Of a DNA stretch of 64,000 nucleotides, positions 59,091-64,000 are shown piece by piece (position 1 is the stretch's first letter; each line of letters begins with the position of its first letter). The notes beneath the pieces are model-generated. The model had not been told where the DNA came from, did not search any database, and saw only the letters and a list, made by a program, of their open reading frames with translations. The DNA comes from Thermasporomyces sp036564245 (GTDB lineage: Bacteria; Actinomycetota; Actinomycetes; Propionibacteriales; Actinopolymorphaceae): NCBI GenBank assembly GCA_036564245.1, contig DATCKU010000073.1, positions 186,001 to 250,000 of the forward strand, written 5' to 3'. The position numbers and the translations under genes were made by a program.

Positions 59091-59921
59091 TCAACCTTTC
59101 ACCGCGCCGGAGGTCAGTCCGGCCACGATCTTGCGCTGGAACAACACGACGAGCACCACGACGGGAATCGTGACCACGACCGCGGCCGCGGCGATCGCAG
59201 CGTTCGGTTGCTCGAAGAACGACTCACCCGTGAAGAACGCCAGCGCCGCTGGCACCGGACGTGCCGCCTCCGACCCGGTGAGCGAGATACCGAAAACGAA
59301 GTCGTTCCAGGCGAAGAAGAACGTGAGGATCGCCGCGGTGAACACGCCAGGCGCGGCGAGCGGCACGATCACCTTCCGGAACGCCTGCCACGGCGTGGCC
59401 CCATCGACCTGCGCCGCCTGCTCCATCTCCCACGGAATCTCACGGAAGAACGCGGACAGGACCCAGATCGACAAGGGCAGCGTGAACGACATGTACGGGA
59501 TGATCAGGCCGATCCACGTGTCGTACAGCCCGATCGTGCGCCACATGTCGAAAAGCGGCGGCACCAGCGAGATCGTCGGGAACATCGCGATCGCCAACGC
59601 CGTCGACAGCACCACCCGCTTGCCCGGGAACTCCAAGCGAGCGATCGCATAGGCGGCGAACGTCGCCAACGTCACCGACGCCACCGTCGCGATCAACGAG
59701 ATGCCGACCGAGTTCCGCAACGCTGACAAGAACAGGCCGCTGTCGAACACGGTCTGGTAGTTCTCCCACGACCAGTCCGTCGGGAAGAACCGTTTGTTGT
59801 CGACGTCCTCGCCAACCTTGAACGACAACGACACGATCCACGCCACCGGGAGCAGCGTGTACACCACAATCGCCAGGCCACCAAGGGCCCAGCCGATCGT
59901 CAGACCACGCCCCCGCATCAC
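59091..59921 (-). CDS. sugar ABC transporter permease (SugB/MalG-like)
   Basis: A 276-residue inner-membrane protein with six hydrophobic segments. The EAA loop EQAAQVDGATPWQAFRKVIV contacts the ATPase. Its start overlaps the preceding permease by four bases, and the ATPase follows after 25 bases. Confidence 0.94.
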   Translation of the reverse strand: MMRGRGLTIGWALGGLAIVVYTLLPVAWIVSLSFKVGEDVDNKRFFPTDWSWENYQTVFDSGLFLSALRNSVGISLIATVASVTLATFAAYAIARLEFPGKRVVLSTALAIAMFPTISLVPPLFDMWRTIGLYDTWIGLIIPYMSFTLPLSIWVLSAFFREIPWEMEQAAQVDGATPWQAFRKVIVPLAAPGVFTAAILTFFFAWNDFVFGISLTGSEAARPVPAALAFFTGESFFEQPNAAIAAAAVVVTIPVVVLVVLFQRKIVAGLTSGAVKG

Positions 59922-60844
59922 CGGTCACCCCTTACCTGCGACAGGTCGGTACGGAACAGCTTGATGAACACGAATGCGATGAGTACGACGGTGAGGAACA
60001 GCAGGACCGACACGGCCGAGCCCAGCCCGATCGCCGTGCGCGTGATGATCTGCCGGTAGGCGAGGAAGGACACCGTTTCGGTGCCCTGCGCACCGCCGGT
60101 CATCACGAACACGTTGTCGAAGATGCGGTACGCATCGAGTGTGCGGAAGAGCAGCGCGACCATGATGGCCGCCTTCATGTTCGGGATGGTCACCTTCCAC
60201 AACCGCTGCCACGAGGTGGCGCCGTCGACCTTGGCGGCTTCCTGCAGCTCCTCGGGCACCTGTGCCAGCCCTGCGAGCAGCAGCAGCGACATGAACGGCG
60301 TGGTCTTCCAGATCTCCGACAGACAGATCACCGCGATCGACGAGCCGAACTGCGCGAAGAAGTCGTAGTTCTCCATGCCGAGCCAGCCCAGCACGAACCC
60401 CGTGTCGGGAGCGAACGCGAACTGCCAGGCGAACGCCGACACCACGGTGATGATGCCGTACGGCACGAGGATCGAGGTTCGCACCAACGCCCGGCCGAAC
60501 ACGATCCGGTGCATCACCATCGCGAACGCGAAACCGATCACGAGCTCGACCGAAACCGTGATGACGGTGATCAGCACAGTGACACCGACATCGCGCCACC
60601 ACAATGCATCGGAGAGGATCACGACGTAGTTGTCGAACCACACGAACCGCCGCGACTCCGGGTCGGTGATCCGGTAGTTCTGCAGCGACAGCCACACCGC
60701 CTGGAGCATGGGATAGGCCGTCACCGCCAGCATCACGAGAAACGCCGGCGCACACAGGTACCAGCCCAGCCGTCGCTCGCGCCGCGCCCGATCCGTCGTG
60801 GCGGCCCGAGCGGTCACCGGCGCAGGAGTCTCGACCGTCGTCAC
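59918..60844 (-). CDS. sugar ABC transporter permease (SugA/MalF-like)
   Basis: A 308-residue permease with six membrane spans. The EAA motif is EAAKVDGATSWQRLWKVTIP. It follows the binding-protein gene by 40 bases, in which TTGACCACGTTGACC (60857-60871) resembles the intergenic motif core. Confidence 0.94.
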   Translation of the reverse strand: MTTVETPAPVTARAATTDRARRERRLGWYLCAPAFLVMLAVTAYPMLQAVWLSLQNYRITDPESRRFVWFDNYVVILSDALWWRDVGVTVLITVITVSVELVIGFAFAMVMHRIVFGRALVRTSILVPYGIITVVSAFAWQFAFAPDTGFVLGWLGMENYDFFAQFGSSIAVICLSEIWKTTPFMSLLLLAGLAQVPEELQEAAKVDGATSWQRLWKVTIPNMKAAIMVALLFRTLDAYRIFDNVFVMTGGAQGTETVSFLAYRQIITRTAIGLGSAVSVLLFLTVVLIAFVFIKLFRTDLSQVRGDR

Positions 60845-60884
60845 TGTCCCACCACCTTGACCACGTTGACCTTCGCCCCCTCGT

Positions 60885-62255
60885 CTAGCTGAGCCGCTCG
60901 TCGTGCAGCACGTCCACGATCATCTCGGCCGACTCGGCCGGGGTGTCTTCGTCCACCTGGGCCGGCGGATGCCACACGAGCTGCAACGTCGCCGTGATGT
61001 CGGGGTAGTACGGCGTCACTGGCCGCGGTGCCGCCTCGTCCACCGACTCACGCAGAAGATCCGCCATGGGGAACGCCTCGGCCACCTCCGGGTCGTCGTA
61101 CACGCTCTCCACGGTCGGCAACAGACCTTCACCCAGCATGTAGATCTTCTGCGACTGTGGCGACGTGAGACACTCCACCGCATCCACCGCCAGGTCCGGG
61201 TGCTCGGAGAATGCGCCGATGGCCAGGTTGATTCCACCGAGCGGAGGCGCGCTCGGCCGTCCTTCGACCACCGCAGGCCAACGCGCCCACCCGAAGTCGG
61301 CGATCCGGTCTTCCTGAGCAGCGATCCGCTCGCGCAACTCCTCTCGCTTCGACTCCGACTGTGCCTCCTCCAGCTGAGCCTGCAACTCGGCCAACGCCGT
61401 CGTCTCCGCCGTGTACACGAACGGCCAGTTCGTCATGAACCCACCGTTGTCGGCGAGGAAGCCTGCCTGCGTCGCGCCCTCGTCGGCGTTGGAGATGTCC
61501 GGAGCAGCCGCTTTCGAGGTGGCGAGCTTGCGAATCACCCGGGCTGCCTCACGACCAGCCTCTGAATCGAGACCTGGCTTCACCTCGCGACCGGCTTCCG
61601 GGTTGGTGAGGATCTCGCCACCAGCCGAGGCCACCAACGAGTTGATGAGAACGGAGTAGCCCTCGTACCGCATCGCCTGCACCTGCACGGTTGTGCCGGT
61701 CTCCTCCGCGGCCTCGATGATCTGGTCCCAGGTCACGTCGGTATCCGGCCCGATCTCGAGGCCTGCTTCTCGAGCCACCGACCGGTGGAACCACAACAAC
61801 TGCGTGTTGGTGTTGAACGGAACCGCATACAAGTCGCCTTGCCAACGCGCCGACTCGAGCGGACCCGTCAACATCCCTTCGGTCAACCGTCGCGCATCGG
61901 CTGCAGAAAACCTTCGAATAAATCCTGCATTGGCGAATTCCGCCGTATACGGAACATCGAGGCTCATCAAATCGATACTGGAATCCCCCGCAGCCAGTCG
62001 ACGCACCAACTGCTCTCGCTGTCCCGAGGAATCGCGCGGCAGTAACGCCGTCTCGATTCGGTATCGACCGCCGGACGCCTGCGAGCACTGCTCTGCAAGC
62101 TTGGCTTGCGTACCGGCATCCGGGTTGATGTACCACCGCAACACCGGTACGTCCGGCTCGCTGCCACACCCTGCCAGTGCCGCACTCGCAACCAACGTCG
62201 CCGACGCCACAAGAGCGGTGACTCGACTCGTACGGACGGCCTTGTCGCGCACCAT
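60885..62255 (-). CDS. extracellular sugar-binding lipoprotein (LpqY-like)
   Basis: A 456-residue family-1 solute-binding protein. A signal peptide ends in the lipobox LAGC (Cys30). PRDSSGQREQLVRRLAAGD and SSIDLMSLDVPYTAEFANAG strongly recall mycobacterial LpqY, the trehalose receptor of SugABC. The gene order (receptor, two permeases, ATPase) is also the same. A trehalose or related disaccharide is therefore the best guess, not proven. Confidence 0.9.
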   Translation of the reverse strand: MVRDKAVRTSRVTALVASATLVASAALAGCGSEPDVPVLRWYINPDAGTQAKLAEQCSQASGGRYRIETALLPRDSSGQREQLVRRLAAGDSSIDLMSLDVPYTAEFANAGFIRRFSAADARRLTEGMLTGPLESARWQGDLYAVPFNTNTQLLWFHRSVAREAGLEIGPDTDVTWDQIIEAAEETGTTVQVQAMRYEGYSVLINSLVASAGGEILTNPEAGREVKPGLDSEAGREAARVIRKLATSKAAAPDISNADEGATQAGFLADNGGFMTNWPFVYTAETTALAELQAQLEEAQSESKREELRERIAAQEDRIADFGWARWPAVVEGRPSAPPLGGINLAIGAFSEHPDLAVDAVECLTSPQSQKIYMLGEGLLPTVESVYDDPEVAEAFPMADLLRESVDEAAPRPVTPYYPDITATLQLVWHPPAQVDEDTPAESAEMIVDVLHDERLS

Positions 62256-62481
62256 GCCTCCCCGTTGTCGCAGTCGAGATGATCGAACCCTGGAGCCGCA
62301 AGTAAACCACGTATCGCTCCAGAGCGCGACAGAGTAGCCGGGAGGTTTTCTATCGAATCAGACATCCCGGACTACGACAATGGCCGAAGACGATCCGTCA
62401 GAAGAAAAAGGATGAAAACGGCCACACGTACGGGTCACGCCGTGCTCGGCGATTCATCGCTTCACGATGGCCTGGAAGCTC

Positions 62482-63873
62482 TCAGTACCACCCGTTGGCC
62501 TGCCAGAACGACCAGGCACCACACGGCGTGGAGTATCGGTCGGCGATGTAGTTCAAGCCCCACTTGATCTGGGTCTGCGGGTTGGTTCGCCAGTCGTCAC
62601 CGTAGGCTGCCATCTTCCAGCCAGGCAACGCCTGCGGGATCCCGTACGCGCCCGAGCTCGGGTTCGTGGCGTCGACCCGCCATCCGCTCTCGTGCTCCCA
62701 GAGCGCATCGAGACACGAGAACTGATCGGAATCCCAGCCGAAGTCGTCCATGAGGCTCTGGGCGTAGAGCTTCGGGTCGGCAAGAAGTGCCCGCTCCCTG
62801 GCCCGCGCGGCTCGAGCCGCGGCACGGGCCCGCTCGATCTCGGTGCGGTCCAGCACCGCCCGACCGGTGGCCGGCGTCGCCGGCTCCACGGTCGGAGTCG
62901 CGGTCGGCGTGACCGTGTGTGTCGTGTACCGAGGTGTCGCGCTCTTGCTCGGGCTCGGTCGGGCCTTGGAGTGCTGTGCCAGCACGCCTGACGTCCCGAG
63001 GTCGGACATCACGAGGGTCTTGTCCGAGCCGATGAACGTCCCGGTCGTGATGAGCACACTGCCACCGGCTGCACCGGTGACGCCGAGGCTCGCTGCGGCC
63101 ACAGCGGCGAACGTCGGACTGATCCGGGCCTGCCGGCGTCCGATCCGGCTCGCCGAGGCAAGACCGGAGCCTGCGGGTGCGGCGTGGCGCTCCAACCGGG
63201 ACCGGCGGCGGCCGACCCCGCTGTGCCGTCGGTGAGCGCCGGGCGCCTTGCGCGCGCCCGCTGTGGTACGCATGCCAGGCGCCTGCGCCGCCTGCCTCGC
63301 CGTCGGAGCGGGCGCTGCATGCTCGCTGGCACTATGCCGAGACCCTGCGACCGGACCAGCAGCATCTGTGCTGGCAGCGTGCGGCTTGGCGGACGAGTGT
63401 GGCGTGGGAGCCGCGAGTGGGGGCGGCGCGACCAGGCGCGGCTTTGCCGAGCGAACCGGCATGGGTCGGACCTGCGGCGGCCGCAGCTGCGGCGGTGCCA
63501 CCTTCGGCCGCGACGTCGGAGCAGCCGTGAACGCACTGCTCGAGGCCGCCATACCCGAGGCGGCGAGGCCTGCCGATACGAGCCCCGGCCATGGCGTGAC
63601 CGGGAGCGAACTGCCCGACCCGGCAGCGGGCAGCTGCCCCGCTCCACGGGTCCCCGGGGTGGAGACCAGCCGGGGCGGTGTCAGTTCAGCCCCTGATGCT
63701 TTCCGCATAGCGGACGAGTTGATCCCATCTGGGACCTGGGCAGAGCTGGCCGTCCGGGTAGCCGCACGCTTGCCCCCTGCCGGCGCGCGGGTGATGAGTG
63801 ACGGCGAGAAGAGCGAACGTCCACCCGCCCGATGCTTGGGCGGAGCCTTATGCCTAGCCGTATAGCTAGCCAC
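62482..63873 (-). CDS. lytic transglycosylase-like (SLT domain) protein
   Basis: About 463 residues from the GTG at 63873 with GGAGG five bases upstream; it begins MASYTARHKAPPKHRAGG. A long Ala/Pro/Ser/Arg-rich low-complexity region (about residues 20-250) precedes a transmembrane or signal-anchor segment (FAAVAAASLGVTGAAGG). A Pro/Thr-rich stalk and an alanine/arginine helix follow. The C-terminal 80 residues form a transglycosylase domain, with LDALWEHESGWRVDATNPSS containing the catalytic glutamate, then GAYGIPQALPG. It would cut peptidoglycan outside the membrane. Confidence 0.85.
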   Translation of the reverse strand: MASYTARHKAPPKHRAGGRSLFSPSLITRAPAGGKRAATRTASSAQVPDGINSSAMRKASGAELTPPRLVSTPGTRGAGQLPAAGSGSSLPVTPWPGLVSAGLAASGMAASSSAFTAAPTSRPKVAPPQLRPPQVRPMPVRSAKPRLVAPPPLAAPTPHSSAKPHAASTDAAGPVAGSRHSASEHAAPAPTARQAAQAPGMRTTAGARKAPGAHRRHSGVGRRRSRLERHAAPAGSGLASASRIGRRQARISPTFAAVAAASLGVTGAAGGSVLITTGTFIGSDKTLVMSDLGTSGVLAQHSKARPSPSKSATPRYTTHTVTPTATPTVEPATPATGRAVLDRTEIERARAAARAARARERALLADPKLYAQSLMDDFGWDSDQFSCLDALWEHESGWRVDATNPSSGAYGIPQALPGWKMAAYGDDWRTNPQTQIKWGLNYIADRYSTPCGAWSFWQANGWY

Positions 63874-63936
63874 ACATGCCTCCAGACGCCTCCCGCGGAC
63901 CCTGCGACCGCGCGACGGCACGCTATTGGGACCGGA

Positions 63937-64000
63937 TCATAGCGAGATGTCTTCGAGCATCTCAGTGACCAGTGCCGCGATCGGCGACCGCTCCGAGCGA
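63937..64000 (-). CDS. 3' end of a gene running off the window
   Basis: The last 20 codons read RSERSPIAALVTEMLEDISL and stop at 63937-63939. This is a plausible protein C-terminus in good codon usage. It is too short to name; the main part lies outside. Confidence 0.45.
   Translation of the reverse strand, partial: RSERSPIAALVTEMLEDISL

Overview
This window is high-GC actinobacterial chromosome, densely packed with housekeeping genes. The gene order (smc, mutM, rnc, rpmF, DUF177, sepIVA, coaD, rsmD, recG, rpmB, thiL, DUF3515, ddl, plsC, fbiD/cofC, hup, leuDC, ndgR, tRNA-Glu/Gln, gltX, fumarylacetoacetase-like, leuB, serA, ilvCNB, ilvD, gatCAB) is the classical conserved actinobacterial arrangement. 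The HU protein with a histone-H1-like tail, the SepIVA homologue, NdgR, F420 biosynthesis (FbiD) and many leaderless or GTG starts agree with this. My best guess is a Propionibacteriales-type organism (Nocardioides, Kribbella or Actinopolymorpha relatives), inferred from gene content only.

Layout. 1-2.8 kb: a BlaI/M56 regulator-peptidase pair behind a palindromic operator, then a FhuF-like ferric-siderophore reductase and a small basic membrane protein behind a convincing IdeR/DtxR iron box. 3-13 kb, minus strand: smc, a small coiled-coil protein, mutM, rnc, rpmF, DUF177, sepIVA, coaD, rsmD. 12.6-18.2 kb: a decayed coiled-coil gene, recG, a remnant of a DAK2/FakA gene, rpmB, thiL, an AsnC-type ligand-binding protein and DUF3515. 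18.3-27.6 kb: ddl, a PLP trans-sulfuration enzyme, plsC, fbiD, a cold-shock-like protein, hup, leuD-leuC and ndgR. 28.4-45.7 kb: tRNA-Glu, tRNA-Gln, gltX, then a branched-chain amino acid and serine biosynthesis block (cimA, ilvE, leuB, serA, ilvC, ilvN, ilvB, ilvD). 45.9-57.8 kb: a DUF2079 membrane protein, a hydroxyacid dehydrogenase, a PQQ-type sugar dehydrogenase, gatB, an ECF-sigma/membrane beta-propeller module, gatA-gatC, an acyl-CoA-binding protein, an ACT protein and a GNAT. 57.9-63.9 kb: a LpqY-SugABC-like sugar importer and a lytic-transglycosylase-like protein.

How the parts work together. CimA, LeuCD, LeuB, IlvBN, IlvC, IlvD and IlvE together give isoleucine (through citramalate), valine and leucine. 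Two attenuators with leader peptides rich in branched-chain codons precede cimA and ilvB, whereas leuCD faces the IclR-type regulator NdgR. GltX, tRNA-Gln and GatCAB fit the indirect Glu-tRNA(Gln) amidation route, but this GltX has lost both lysines of its KMSKS loop.

The most interesting unexplained signal is a short intergenic motif (core AATGACCACG followed by T/A-rich and G-rich bases). It recurs at many gene 3' ends and is twice arranged as an inverted pair. Other points worth a second look are the degenerate GltX, the gatCAB cluster split by a sigma-factor module, the cimA attenuator, the FakA remnant and two apparent frameshifts.
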